Source: Mercurialis annua
Taxonomy: Eukaryota > Streptophyta > Magnoliopsida > Malpighiales > Euphorbiaceae
Length of the DNA stretch: 64,000 nucleotides
Direction of reading: 5' to 3'
Assembly (NCBI RefSeq): GCF_937616625.2
Contig: NC_065576.1
Location: 8,000,501-8,064,500 of the forward strand
Shown here: positions 14,905 to 26,469 of the stretch, one piece after another
Numbering within the stretch: position 1 is the stretch's first letter
Layout: each line of letters opens with the position of its first letter
Translations under genes and position numbers: made by a program
The notes under the pieces: model-generated
Seen by the model: the letters and a program-made list of their open reading frames with translations, nothing else
Databases searched by the model: none
What the model was told of the DNA's origin: nothing

Positions 14905-15276
14905 GGCTTAATCACCAAAAAAACCTTCCACCTTTTAGCCCCTTTTTAAATGCACTCTGACGTTGCAATTTTATCAGTTGCACCCTAATTCGCACCTTTG
15001 GTTTTCAATTCACCCTCAAGTACTAAATTGATCTCTTTTTCATTTGAAAAAAATTAAAATAAATCATCCATTTTTAACTTTTTATGTGGAAAAGAGTTCA
15101 AACGAGTACTTTATAAGGGTTTTTATGAATTTTTCCCGATTGAAAAAAGTCCAATTTGATTTTGAGGGTGGAATTGAAACCCAAAGGTGCGAATTAGGGT
15201 GCAACTGACAAAATTGCAACGTCAGGGTGCAACTGAAAAGGGGCTAAAAGGTGAGGGTTTTTTTGGTGATTAAGCC
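14905..15276. mobile_element. Mutator-like MITE, family M3 copy a
   Basis: Terminal inverted repeats of over 100 bp start with GGCTTAATCACC at both ends. A perfect 9-bp duplication TTCAATTTT flanks it (14896-14904 and 15277-15285). 372 bp, no coding sequence. The inner parts of the TIRs keep GTGCGAATTAGGGTGCAACT-type blocks. Copy b is at 22641. Confidence 0.9.
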
Positions 15277-15330
15277 TTCAATTTTAGATTATATTTAGTT
15301 CACGGGTTAAAATAGCACGAAAAATGAAAT

Positions 15331-15683
15331 GAACAAAGGGTCAACGCAGCTCGTGAACTTGTGACACAAAATCATATGATCTAATTTATACTTTTCTGGA
15401 CAATTAACCCCAAAACTCTTCATTTTTTGGTCAAATAATATCATAATTTATATTTTTACTTTAAAAAATGGATCTAGAATAATTATATCATAACAATTAG
15501 AAAAGTATCTAATTATGTTTTTGCATCCCTCAACTCCGATTTGCATTTTACACGTTTTAAAAATACAATTATGAAGTTATTTGACCAAAAAATAAAAAAT
15601 TTATAGTTAGTTGCTCAAAAAAGTATAAATTAAATTAAATGATCTCGTATCATAAGATTAGAAGCTACATTGACCCTTTGTTT
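15331..15683. mobile_element. Mutator-like MITE, family M8
   Basis: Ends GAACAAAGGGTCAACG and, reversed, AAACAAAGGGTCAATG, with inverted similarity running inward over 100 bp (shared TAATTTATACTTTT and TTTTTTGGTCAAATAA). Flanking 10-bp repeat AAAATGAAAT / AAAATAAAAT (15321-15330, 15684-15693) with one mismatch. The first 14 bases resemble family M1 ends (GAACAAAGGATCA), so M8 and M1 may share a transposase. Confidence 0.8.
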
Positions 15684-15699
15684 AAAATAAAATAGAATA

Positions 15700-16018
15700 A
15701 GCTTAAATGTACAAAACATCACCTATTTTCGCGTGTTTTTGGTATTTAATACGAACTTTTAATTTTGGCGAAAAAATACATGAACTATCAAATTTTTGCA
15801 TATAAGATCAAGTTTGCATTTTTAAGAAAAAAATGATGTCGTTTTAAGGCAAAAACGGTGCCGTTTTAGGAGAGAAACTGTGTCGTTTTATGCCCAAAAT
15901 GATGTTCGTATTATTATTACAAAAATTAGATAGTTCGTGTATTTTTATGCCAACGTTAAAAATTCGTGTTAAATACCAAAAACACGCGAAAATTGGTCAA
16001 TTTTTATGCATTTGATCC
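15700..16018. mobile_element. Mutator-like MITE, family M4 copy a
   Basis: Inverted repeats of about 70 bp share the core CGCGTGTTTTTGGTATTTAA; the outermost 5 bp differ (AGCTTAAATG and GGATCAAATG). Perfect 9-bp flanking duplication AATAGAATA (15691-15699 and 16019-16027). 319 bp, with CCGTTTTA-type motifs in the middle. Copy b is at 25966. Confidence 0.85.
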
Positions 16019-16094
16019 AATAGAATACCCCTTCGCTCCCGTTTAAGAAGGGATACATATTTTTTTTGCACATGAATTAAAAAGTTATTAATTA

Positions 16095-16906
16095 GGCTAA
16101 TAATCACCCATGACCCCTGACTTTAGGAGCACCTTACGACAAACCCCCTGATAAAAAAAAGATCAGCCCCTGATTTTTATGGCGACGCTCGCTAAACCCC
16201 CTAAGCTCCAAATATGACAAAAATACCCCTGGCGCCGCCTTTTTCAGTCAACTGTTATTCTTAAAAAAAACTGCCGGCGCCACGTTAGCTGCCACGTCAC
16301 CAAACTACCCTAAAAAATTAAAACACCTAAAATACCCCTAAAACATCCAACCAAATCAAATCTAACCCAATGACATCCAACCAAACCACTTCACCCTACC
16401 GCCACCACCACCCAACCGCTCTCCGGCCACCACTACCAACCGCCGCCATGGACGGAATTTTTTCCAGCCGGTCTGTTCTTCGTGGAAGAACAGCGCCGAT
16501 CTGTTCTTCGTGGAAGAACAGCGCCGATCTATTCTTCCACGATGACTGGAGTTGCGCTGGCGGCGGTGGTTGGGTGGTGTTGGCGGTTGGGTTGGTTAAT
16601 TAAATGGTTTAGAGCGGGTTGATTTGTTTTGTTTTTGTCTTTTTTTTTAATTAAATTAGGGGTATTTTAGATATTTGAAATTTTTAAGGTGTTTTGTTGA
16701 CGTGGAAGCTGACGTGGCGCCACCATTTTTTTTTAAGAATAACAGTTGACTGAAAAAGACGGCGACAGGGATATTTTTGTCATATTTGGGGTTTAGGGGG
16801 TTTAGCGAGCGCCGCCACAAATATCAGGAGGTTTACTGATCGTTTTTTATCAGGGAGTTTGTCGTAAGATACCCCTAAAATCAGGAGTCATGGGTAATTA
16901 TTAGCC
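16095..16906. mobile_element. Mutator-like TIR element, family M2 copy a
   Basis: Ends GGCTAATAATCACCC and, reversed, GGCTAATAATTACCC, with inverted similarity for over 150 bp. Perfect 9-bp duplication TATTAATTA (16086-16094 and 16907-16915). 812 bp. The GC-rich core at 16430-16580 carries two direct copies of a TCTGTTCTTCGTGGAAGAAC hairpin. The 77-residue ORF at 16370-16603 lies in this core and is not a gene. Confidence 0.9.
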
Positions 16907-16915
16907 TATTAATTA

Positions 16916-17250
16916 TTATTAATGCTTTTTTGTTTTATCTCTATTTATTATAATTTTATAATTTATTTTCAGAATAAATGACATTAATTATAAAAAAGGA
17001 GATATAAAAGAAAACTTTTTTATATATATAAAATAGTACAGAAAGTATGATCTGATCTTTTTATATGGACACAAAAAATTAAGATATATCACTTTTTAAG
17101 CAGGACGCAATTTTCACTTTTTTAAAGAAATACTTATTCTATAAAATTACAGAATAATAATTCTATTCCGCACCGGCATATACATTCCGCATCTCTTTCA
17201 TAAATCAAATATAGCCGTAAAATAAAGACGTAGCGCAAATGGGAATAATG
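16916..17250. other. AT-rich spacer
   Basis: Nothing recognisable between the TIR element and the SINE. Confidence 0.5.
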
Positions 17251-17262
17251 AATAAGAGGAGC

Positions 17263-17404
17263 GTATTTGAAAGATTGATTTAATGCATGAGGATAGAGGT
17301 TCGAGTCACTAATTCTTTTCACGCCGTGATTTATCTTATACTAATTCCCGCTAAGAACTAATTCAGAATAGCTCTATCTCTTATAATAAAAAAAAGAAAA
17401 AAAA
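17263..17404 (+). mobile_element. SINE with A-rich tail
   Basis: A 142-bp segment with a box B-like GAGGTTCGAGTCAC near its start and an A-rich 3' tail (from about 17387). It is flanked by AATAAGAGGAGC (17251-17262) and AACAAGAGGAGC (17405-17416), a 12-bp target duplication with one mismatch. This combination is diagnostic of a SINE; the family is not identified. Confidence 0.75.
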
Positions 17405-17728
17405 AACAAGAGGAGCCCATCCTAGGACTCCCACTGCTATTTCAAGTTTCAATTGATCTTGTCTTGCTTTTATTCTCTAAATACAGAGTGATACAATCTG
17501 AGATACTTAATTGTATTCTAAAATGACAAGTATTAGTATGAAACAAAAAAAATTTATAAACTTATAATTATTTTAAAACAGAGAAAGTATATTTTTTTGA
17601 AAAGTAGTTTTTTATATTTAATGTTATGTTTCATAATGGTATATATGATTGATATGAAGGAGTAAGTATACTCATTTTATCATTACTTATACTAATTTTT
17701 TCCCCCAAACCTGAATCCATTCATAAAG

Positions 17729-19195
17729 GGCTAATAATCAACGGTGGCATCTCACTTTAGGACTCTTCTATCACAAAATCTTATAAATTACAAAAATATC
17801 ACAAACCCCCTTAAATTTAATGACGACGCTTACTAAACCCCTATAGACAATACCCCTAGCGCCGTGATTTTATTGTGAGTTGTCTAAAAACACTGGTGGC
17901 ACCACGTCATCTGTCAAGTCATTAAAATACCCTATTCTTTTAATACATTAACTTTTATAAAATGTAATCCGAAACAGCTACATTTGTAAGAAAATTCGAG
18001 AGATTCGAAAATTAATAACCTAACATGGAACATACTATTTATGCTAGCATTCGTTGTCTGATTCGCAGATTTACTTATGAAAATAAAAATTAAGTTACTA
18101 ACTGTTACGTCCATTAAGTGTAATACTCGATCAAACTTATTCAACGTCTGCTAACTAATTTTCGATATCAGAAACTATAGCCATAACTTCCGATCAACCA
18201 CCACCCAATAAATTCTTTTGAAAAAAGGACAACAAACTTTTCATATAGAAAGGACAAAAAAACAAGAAAAAAACAACCATAAAAAACTAATATAGCCCAT
18301 GAACGATTCCATTTTCATTGTTGAAAGATCTTCAATATATCTTTGACTCGGTTTTTTATGATAAATATTAATCCATTAAGAATAAAAATAAAATAAAAAA
18401 GACTTGGTTATTTATTGAATTTTATGAAATTAAAGCGAAATAGAAAAAGAGATAGATCGCAAATTGCAAAATCAAACCATTTACAACAGCCAAGAATAAA
18501 TAATAAGAGATTAGGGTTTTTTTAGAGAGAAGAAGTGAAAGGGAGACTCAAAAGGAAGACTAATACCCTAAAAAATTAAAATACCCTAAATACCCATAAA
18601 ACTATTAAAATATAATTAAAAAAAATAAAAAAAACCTAATCCAACCCAATCAAAACCCAAACCACCCAGTCAACCCATTCACCGCCGCCCGCTGGCCATC
18701 TACTACGGCTGTCTGCCGTTCATCTACTACAACTGTCCCCCTTTCTTTTAAGAACATATTAAGATATAATCTTGAAAGAAAAGATACGATTTGTTCTTCC
18801 ATAGAAGAACAAGCCAGAGAAGACCGCTAAAAAAAATTTGGCGGTCGGTAAGAGGTGGCGGCCGGAAATCAGTAGGCGAGGTTACGGGTTGGGTTGGGTT
18901 TGGTGGGTTTATGTGGGTTTGATTTTTATTTTTCTTAGTAAAATTTTAATAGTTTTAGGGGTATTTTTGTTGTTTTTTTTTTTAGATTTTTGATGACGTG
19001 CCAACTGACGTGACGCCGCCAATTTTTTTTAACTAAAAGCTCACAATAAAAAGACGACGCTAGTGGTATTTTGTTCGATAGGGGTTTTAGTGAGCGCCTT
19101 CATTAAACTTAAGAGGTTTTGTGACACTTTTTTGTAACGTAGGAGGTTTTGTGATAGGAGACCTTAAAGTGAGGTGTCATGGTTGATTATTAGCC
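17729..19195. mobile_element. Mutator-like TIR element, family M2 copy b, carrying a 627-bp insertion
   Basis: Ends GGCTAATAATCAACG and, reversed, GGCTAATAATCAACC match copy a. Flanking 10-bp repeats ATTCATAAAG / ATTTATGAAG (17719-17728, 19196-19205) differ at two positions, so it is older than copy a. The core has a TTGTTCTTCCATAGAAGAAC hairpin near 18790. Relative to copy a it contains an extra block at 17935-18561. Confidence 0.85.
17935..18561 (-). mobile_element. Unclassified 627-bp mobile repeat (family U copy 1) inside the M2b element
   Basis: Bounded by 9-bp direct repeats AATACCCTA (17926-17934 and 18562-18570), and alignment with M2 copy a shows that the host element resumes exactly after it. 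The ends are not inverted repeats. Its minus strand resembles 42815-43440 (shared CTTAATGGATTAA, TATTGAAGATC, TTTTGTCCTTT and AATCAGACA in the same order), so it is a dispersed element. No significant ORF. Confidence 0.7.
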
Positions 19196-19205
19196 ATTTA
19201 TGAAG

Positions 19206-19811
19206 ATTAAAGTTACAAAGAATGAAAGTCATGTAACAAGAGGCAATATATATGATATTTCAAAAATTAAATTATTAGACAATAAGTAACAGATATAAGT
19301 AATGCAATCAATCGAAAATAAGAAAAATCTAGACATGAATCCTGTAAAATTAAAACAACGATGAACAAAGTTATGTTGAACCAGATATTTCGATATCTCC
19401 TTTTTCCAATTTGACAGACGATTCGCTCGATCTGTTAAAATCTAGTACTTTTTGATATTCATTTTTAATGAGATTCTAAAAGTTACATCTACAACTTTCC
19501 AATTTCTTCGATCTACAAGAACTTGAATGTAAAATCCGAACAAATACTAGAAACTTTTGAAAAATCTAAAAAAATCGAACCAAAAAAGGTACAAAAGACC
19601 ATATAAATTTTATTCGAGCATAATAAATAACCAAACCGAAAAAAAAACTTCCTACCAAAGACTTATTGGATTAAAGTGTAAATTTATACTGATTTGAACG
19701 TGAGTGGATTATTGAAAATTCGTTTTCAATCGTTCATTTGATATTTGTTTATTATTTTATGAACATATCTATATCATCCTAGTTACCCGGCTATTTGTCA
19801 TTGTTTTTAAT
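19206..19811. other. AT-rich intergenic DNA
   Basis: No genes or repeats recognised. Confidence 0.5.
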
Positions 19812-20202
19812 TTAGGTTTAAAGTATAAATAAATCTTCATAGTTTTTACAAAAGTATAGGTCAACATTTTTACTTTTTTTTGATATAATTAAGTCCCTTG
19901 TTGTTTTCAAATTGAACAAATAACCCCTTTCGTCCAACACCATTATAAACACTCTTAATGGCTAACGTGTCTTTTATAATCATATAAGAAAAAAGATTAA
20001 AATAATTTTAATATTTAAAATATTTATCAAAAATTTAAGGGAATAAGTGTTCAAAAAGTAAACTAAAAGGGTTTATTTATTCAATTTTAAGACAACGAAG
20101 GTTTAATTAAAATTACGAGGGCTTAAAAACAAAAGAGCTGATCTGTACTTTTAAAAAAAAAAGTCGAGTATTTTTTTATACTTTTTGCCTTTAATCTAAT
20201 AA
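19812..20202. mobile_element. Decayed TIR element, unassigned
   Basis: About 390 bp with imperfect inverted ends (TTAGGTTTAAAGTATAAA and, reversed, TTAGATTAAAGGC with a following AAAAAGTATAAA) and matching inner blocks (AAAGTATAGGTCAAC and AAAGTACAGATCAGC; TTGAACAAATAA and TTGAATAAATAA). No target duplication could be recognised. Confidence 0.6.
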
Positions 20203-21099
20203 ATGGTGTCATGTCCGCTCTTTATATATCATATTATGAGTATTATTTTATTACTAGGAATATGGTTTTTTTGGCGTTTATATATGGAAGAAATTGACTT
20301 TATAATTTTAATAGAATATTATCAGCCGCACATAACATTAGAATTATAATTCATTGGTTATTCTAAGTTAATCACACTCTTCACGTTAGACCAATATGAA
20401 ATTTTCATATCCAGTATGAACTGTTTAACTCATGAGCGGATGCATATTTTAAATATATGTATATATATTATTTACATATTTTTTCAAGCATAGTAAATGA
20501 AATTCGTAATTTTTTTAGCTTATTAAAAATCCATCACAAATTAATAAGCTATATAGCTATTTAGAATGGTGCTAACCAAACTCTCTCCACTAAAAGCTTT
20601 ATGAGAGGAAGGTAATGGAATAATTGAATATGATTAGATTACAAAGAGAAGACATGAAGAGAAAAATAAAATTATAGGCTTAGGAATGATTCTATTTTCT
20701 CATACTTTTGTTTTAACTCAACTTTTCATACTTTTAAAAACTAGCCTTTAAATACCACTAACAAAATATAAAAAAGAAAAGCTGCCTACCATTAAGGGCT
20801 CTATGCTCTCCAAAGTACTCCTCCCTCACACCTACTCAAAACCTTTCCTCTATATCATAACTTTATAAACTTTGTTTCTTTCTCAATTTTTCTCTTTTTT
20901 TCTTTAATTGATTTCAATTTGCACATACAATCAAGACCCACCCATATAATATTTAGATTCTATGCTTACGAATTCTTCATCATATACACCTCCAAAGAAG
21001 AGCTACTCCATTAACAAAACTATAAAGTGTGTGTTCCATTCATATAAAAAAATCAAATTAATACTAAAGTAAAAATTTATTTTTTCAAAATCAAACCAA
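20203..21099. other. Intergenic DNA, partly promoter-like
   Basis: 20570-21030 is less AT-biased, with a pyrimidine-rich stretch (20860-20900) such as is seen in plant promoters and leaders, but no ORF follows. It could be a relict of a gene start or an unannotated non-coding transcript; nothing firm. Confidence 0.3.
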
Positions 21100-21108
21100 A
21101 ATTTTAAA

Positions 21109-21417
21109 GGGTTAATGTAAAAAAAAATCACGAATTTTACACATTTTCTTATTTTAATCACGCAGTTTAAATTTTTTCATTTTCATGCATGAACTACCAC
21201 TTTTTTTCTCAAATTTATGCACAGTGATGAGGTAACACTCATTCATTGGTGTAAATTGACCTCCACCTCAGCGATACACCAATGAAGCCGTGACACCTCA
21301 GTACCGTGTATGAATTTGAGAAAAAGTGACAGTTCATGCATGAATATGAGGAAATTTAAATTACGTGATTAAAATGAGAAAACGTGTAAAGTTGGTGAAT
21401 TTTTATGACATTAACCC
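21109..21417. mobile_element. Mutator-like MITE, family M5 copy a
   Basis: Long TIRs begin GGGTTAATGT at both ends. Perfect 9-bp duplication AATTTTAAA (21100-21108 and 21418-21426). 309 bp, the same length as copy b at 49761. No ORF. Confidence 0.9.
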
Positions 21418-21426
21418 AATTTTAAA

Positions 21427-22229
21427 AACTTTCAAATCGAATTAGTTTGTTAGATCGATTTTTTTATTAAGTTTAATTATTTTAGTTACTTTACAACTAA
21501 ATCAACTAAGTATTTTTATGTTTAAAACCAAATTGGAATTCTATTTTATAATATCAAATCAAACTGAATTAAATTGTCAATTCGTTTTTTTTTTGTTTTT
21601 GGTTTAGTACGATTTTTACGCATCCCAAAACAAAAATTATGAAAAGAAAATGAAGAAAAGGAAAGAAAGAAAAAAACCTATCTCTTTCCACCTATTTGAA
21701 GTATAATATTATTTTTATATGTAAGAATAACAAGTTGATGAAAACAAAATTTCATGTGTTTGAAACATCATATTCATACTCACCTTTCCATTCTCTTATA
21801 CAAGAAACTATATAGTCCTCTCTTAATAAAAATGCCATGTGATGACTGTCTTTTCTATTGGACTTTTGGGCTCTTTGCTTTGAGATTTATTTATAAGTTC
21901 AATGGATAATTAACTGTAATATGCTTCTATCTCAGTCTAGTCTATTTCTTTATCTATAATTAGTTCAACATTTCAAAAGAAACCCATTACATAGACATGC
22001 ATGCATTGCTTGTTAATTAGTATTCAAATCAATCTATTTCCTACGAAATTTCCTTTTGCTAATTTACCTACTTAATTAGTGTCCTAAATCTTGGGATTTC
22101 CCTTTCTTCTCTAGGTTTTTAAGCTCTTAATGACAAGATTAGTGTGTGCGCATATATTGTAGGAACCATTTTGTAGATGGCTCTGTCTTGAAGGCATAGT
22201 TATACAACATATCTTTTATTTCGTACGTA
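21427..22229. other. Intergenic DNA
   Basis: AT-rich, no supported gene. Confidence 0.5.
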
Positions 22230-22596
22230 CTCCCTCCGTCCCATTTTATTTGTCCATTATTCTATATTTAGATGTTCCAAAATGATTGTCACATTTGTAT
22301 TACATACACAGATTTTCCTCTTTTACCCTTAATATAAATGGATATAATTTATAGAATATTATATACCATAAATACATATGCTTGACTATCTTGCATTTGT
22401 TTATTCATAAACTTGCAATTTTGTTGGCATTTAATGTTATTACTATTATTGTATTGACTATTCTTCTTTTCTAATATACTAATTCTAAATTAACTCAAGA
22501 ATCAAAAAGGGTACAAAAGGAAGAATTGTTAGTAATTAAATTTTTTTTAATATATATGAAATTAGAAAGTGGACAAACAAAATGGGACGGAGGGAG
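22230..22596. mobile_element. Stowaway-type MITE (Tc1/mariner)
   Basis: Ends CTCCCTCCGTCCCATTTT and, reversed, CTCCCTCCGTCCCATTTT, flanked by TA on both sides (22228-22229, 22597-22598). CTCCCTCCGT termini with TA duplication are the Stowaway hallmark. 367 bp, no ORF. Confidence 0.9.
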
Positions 22597-22640
22597 TAAT
22601 ATTTAAAATATCTCTTTATTATTTAAGATCATTATTAAAA

Positions 22641-23040
22641 GGTTTAATTACCAAAAAAAACTCCGACTTTTAATCTCCTTTTCACTTGCACCATGACGTT
22701 GCGATTTTGTCTATATCACTTTAATTCGCACCTTTCCTTTCCAATTACATCCTAAAAAATTAAATTAACCTTTTTTTACTAGAAAAATTGTTAATTTGAT
22801 CCTTCATTTTCAATTTATTTTCTGAAAAGTATTTAATATATTAAAAGTGAAGGATCAAATTGACATTTTATACAAAAAGCGAAGAATCAAATTCGTTTTT
22901 TTTAGTAAAAAAGGGTCAATTCAGTTTTTAAGGTGTGATTGAAAACGAAAGGTGCGAATAGGGTGATACAGACATAATTACAACGCCAGGGTGCAAGTGA
23001 AAAGGGGTTAAAAGGTCGGGTTTTTTTTGGTGATTAAACC
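22641..23040. mobile_element. Mutator-like MITE, family M3 copy b
   Basis: Ends GGTTTAATTACC and, reversed, GGTTTAATCACC; inner blocks (GACGTTGCGATTTTGTC, AATTCGCACCTTTCC) match copy a at 14905. No intact target duplication, so probably older. 400 bp. Confidence 0.75.
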
Positions 23041-24811
23041 AATTTATAATAATGATAGATTTTATCAAAAAAAGAGAGCAATTAATTTAAAATAATTTGT
23101 GTATCAAAAATATAAACAATCACAAAAATCTAAATAATCATAGAAAATCTAAAAGGTGAAAGAAAGACGACGGCGAAGAAACCACCAAAAAGAAGACGAC
23201 AATGATTAAACTATCGGAAAAACGACGATGATGTATGTTCTCGGATGCAATTTATGTCGATATTTTTTGTACTCGTAGATCTGAAAGGCGGTATTGTTTT
23301 TGTGTTCGGAGATCTGAGAGAAATAAAAAAGGAGAAAAATTTGAGAAGGGGTGAAGAGAAAAAGAGAGAAAAAGAGAAATTTGTGAGGAATGCGAAAAAT
23401 AAAGATGCAATTGTATTGAGAAAAAAATGAAAATGGAACTCTAATTAAAACAAAATTTGGAATTATTTTATAATTCTGGACACTGAAAAAGTTAAAAAAA
23501 ATAGATAAAAATATTGTAATTACTTTATAAAAATAGGTAATTTGGAAATACTCCCGATTGGTAATAAAAAGTTCAAAGATTGCGAATATAGATAATATTT
23601 GAAGGTTCTTAATTTCAATGAGTTATGATGAGCAAAAACAAAGATATCCATAAAAATGATGAATTGATGAAAACAACAATTGTTTTGTTGGAAATTTTAT
23701 TATTTTAAGTCAGCGACACCAATAAATATGTCCCATGCTCAATCATCCCCTTATGATATTATACCTCCTTTTAGTCTCTTTGCCATACCCATATATAGTT
23801 TATTTCCCCAAGAAAAGTAAGAAATTAGAGTTTCCCATCATTTTTGGCCTTTGTGGCATCTTTCAAAATTCATACATTTTTTTTTAATAATTAATTCATA
23901 CATTTACTTGCCTTATGCTTTAATTGTCTTAAGGTTATATTTGCACTTTCATACAAATTTTAAATTATAATTTATATCATTAATTTTAAAGTTATTTAGT
24001 GTAATGTACCTTTTATTATAAATAATTTAGCCTAAAATCGTTTTATTAATAAATATAGAATAGATATAATTAATATAATATATTATGAAAAAATATACAT
24101 TAAGTTCAAATAATATAGTGAGAAAATAATACACTAGCGAGCAGAGTTGCTCGAATGTGTCTTCTGAATTTTTATGGTAATTTTTTTTACTTAAACAAAT
24201 ATTAAAACTACATTACATGACACATCAAAACAAATATTAAACAAACATTAGAACCAATTTAACTCTAAAACATAATATTAAACTAATATTAAATAGTTAA
24301 ATACTAAACATTAAATATAACATATAAAGTTTAATTTTTAATTAATATAACTTTTAATTTTTAATTGATATAATAAAAATTCAAGACACCGAACTAAAAT
24401 AACACTAACATGAACATCGTAATTTACAGTCACGTGCTGTTACATAATTGGTCGGTGTTCCAATTTATCAAAAAATGAAAGTTGGTAGCTGAAATTGTCA
24501 AGTTTCATAATTTGTATTGTATGGTAAAGTTTGTGATTTATTTTGATCATTTTTTTCAAAATTCATTTCAATCAGGATTAACTTTATTAAAACTTTAAAC
24601 ATAATTAATTAATTTAATATAGATACGGGATATTACAATTTAAAATCAATTAAAATAAATTTTAAATTTGAGAACTTCATTTTAAAATTTGTAAACATAT
24701 TGGAGTATTTAAAATGTTATGGAAAACTATTCTTAAATTTAATTACCACCATATTTAAAAAAAAGTTAATCCGAAAAAAACTAATTTTTTAAAAACTAAT
24801 ACGAGTAATGA
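23041..24811. other. AT-rich intergenic DNA
   Basis: A purine-rich stretch at 23310-23400 gives a 61-residue plus ORF rich in Lys, Glu and Arg that looks like low-complexity sequence, not a gene. Otherwise nothing recognisable. Confidence 0.4.
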
Positions 24812-25426
24812 TGGAGGCTGCCTTCTGATCCGATTAGTAAACCTGTAAAATAAAATAGAAGCTAACCGGACGATGATTGTTCGATTAACTCTTCGATGTT
24901 AAAGTTAATTTAGACGTTTAGCAGCTTTTTGTGTATATGAACGTAATTGTGTTTTCAGGCATATCTCAAACTCTTTAAATAGTAGTTGAGAGAATACCTA
25001 ATAGAATTCAAATAGAAAAATAACTCATATTTAGTAGCATTATGTTTGAATAGGAAAGTGATTACTCATTTAAAAGGAAGTTTTATTCAGGAATATCTTC
25101 CTGAATAAGGTTATCTTCCTAGATTTGAGTTTCTATCCGAATAGGAAAGAGATTCCGTGTATTTGGTCTTCTAGATATGGTTCTTCATATATTCATGTTT
25201 CTGGCGATACATTTTGACGACGCGCTTTCACCAAATTCTTAGAAAATCGGCCTTTTTGAGGATTCGAGAGAATCTCCTTTTGATCTTCAAATTTGGCGAA
25301 TCATATATAGTCGGGTGTTCGATATTGTCAGGCTTTCGCTTTTGGAAAAGTGCTAGGATTCTCTCATGTGGTAAATTTTATACGGCTCACTTACATTATA
25401 GTTACGTGGAATTCGGTTTTCCATCA
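24812..25426 (-). mobile_element. LTR remnant A of a Ty3/gypsy lineage, minus orientation
   Basis: Read on the minus strand it starts TGATGGAAAACCGAATTCC and ends near GCAGCCTCCA, matching in layout the LTR at 31804-32470 (TGATGGAAACTCAATTCCAC start, CTCCA end) and the plus-strand copy at about 26470-27050. Short TTCCTATTYG-type repeats fill the U3 part, and CTATTTAAAGAG may be the TATA region. The 5-bp flanks do not match, so it is a truncated or rearranged LTR. Confidence 0.6.
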
Positions 25427-25965
25427 AGTAACACTATAGTTTCAATTAGTTTGGTTTGACTTTTGAATTAATTATTTTTTATTTTTAAATTATATTAAAT
25501 CAAATAAAGAGGTTATAAAACCTTAAAATCAAATCAAATTGTTTGGTTCAATTAGACTTCTGGGTTTTAGTTTATTTGTTTTTGTCTTCTTTGCTTTAAA
25601 ATAAAAATATCAAACTTAAAAAACAAATTGAAATCATTAAATAATTAAACTTTCAAACTAAACCGAATTGATACAAATTAGTTTCAATTGATATATTTAA
25701 AAATGTTTTTTAAAAAATAATTTTGACCTGATTTAAAATATATTATAAATATGGTAGCATATTTAACAATTAATTATAAACTATATTATAATTTTTTGTT
25801 CTAATTTTTAAAAGAATAATCAATTTATTTTCAAATTTAACTTTAGTTTTGACAATAGGAACATTTGACAAAATTAATTAAGAGAATTAATCCATATAAC
25901 TAGTGAATTTGATTATTATCAAGGGAAAATAATAAAAAAATTGAAAAATTATAGTAAACTAATAG

Positions 25966-26265
25966 AGCTTATATGCTCCAAAAACCACGAACTATCGCGT
26001 GTTTTTGGTATTTAACACGAATTTTTAATTTTGGCATAAAAATATACGAACTATCTGATTTTCGCAATAATAACACGGGCACCATTTTAGGCATAAAACT
26101 ACACCGTTTTTTTTTACCTAAAACGACATCGTTTTTTGAAAAAAATAATCAAATATGGTCTTATATGCAAAAATTTGATACTACATGTATTTTTATGCCT
26201 ATATTAAAAGTTCGTATTAAATACAAAAACATGCGAAAATTGGTGATTTTTGATGCATTTAAACC
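25966..26265. mobile_element. Mutator-like MITE, family M4 copy b
   Basis: Shares CGCGTGTTTTTGGTATTTAA and AATTTTGGC blocks with copy a (15700) and has matching inverted ends (AGCTTATATG and, reversed, GGTTTAAATG). The target duplication is eroded. 300 bp. Confidence 0.75.
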
Positions 26266-26469
26266 TGGCTAATAATTATATCCAATATCGCGTAAAATTT
26301 TCAATTAACTCTTAATTATTTTATGATAGTTAGTAATTACTTGGAAAAAGGTATTAACAACAATGATTTAGGGCTTGATTACAAGACAAGTAAAAGAAGA
26401 AGTATTACATGATGAAGTTTAAAAGCTGAATGTTCATTCTTGTGGACCACCTTCATATATGATAAGTTT

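Noticed and set aside
16370..16603. 77-residue ORF in GC-rich DNA
   Set aside because: Falls in the hairpin core of element M2a; the coding look comes from base composition and repeats.
20560..21030. Possible microRNA or non-coding RNA gene in promoter-like DNA
   Set aside because: No known plant microRNA sequence and no convincing stem-loop seen by eye.
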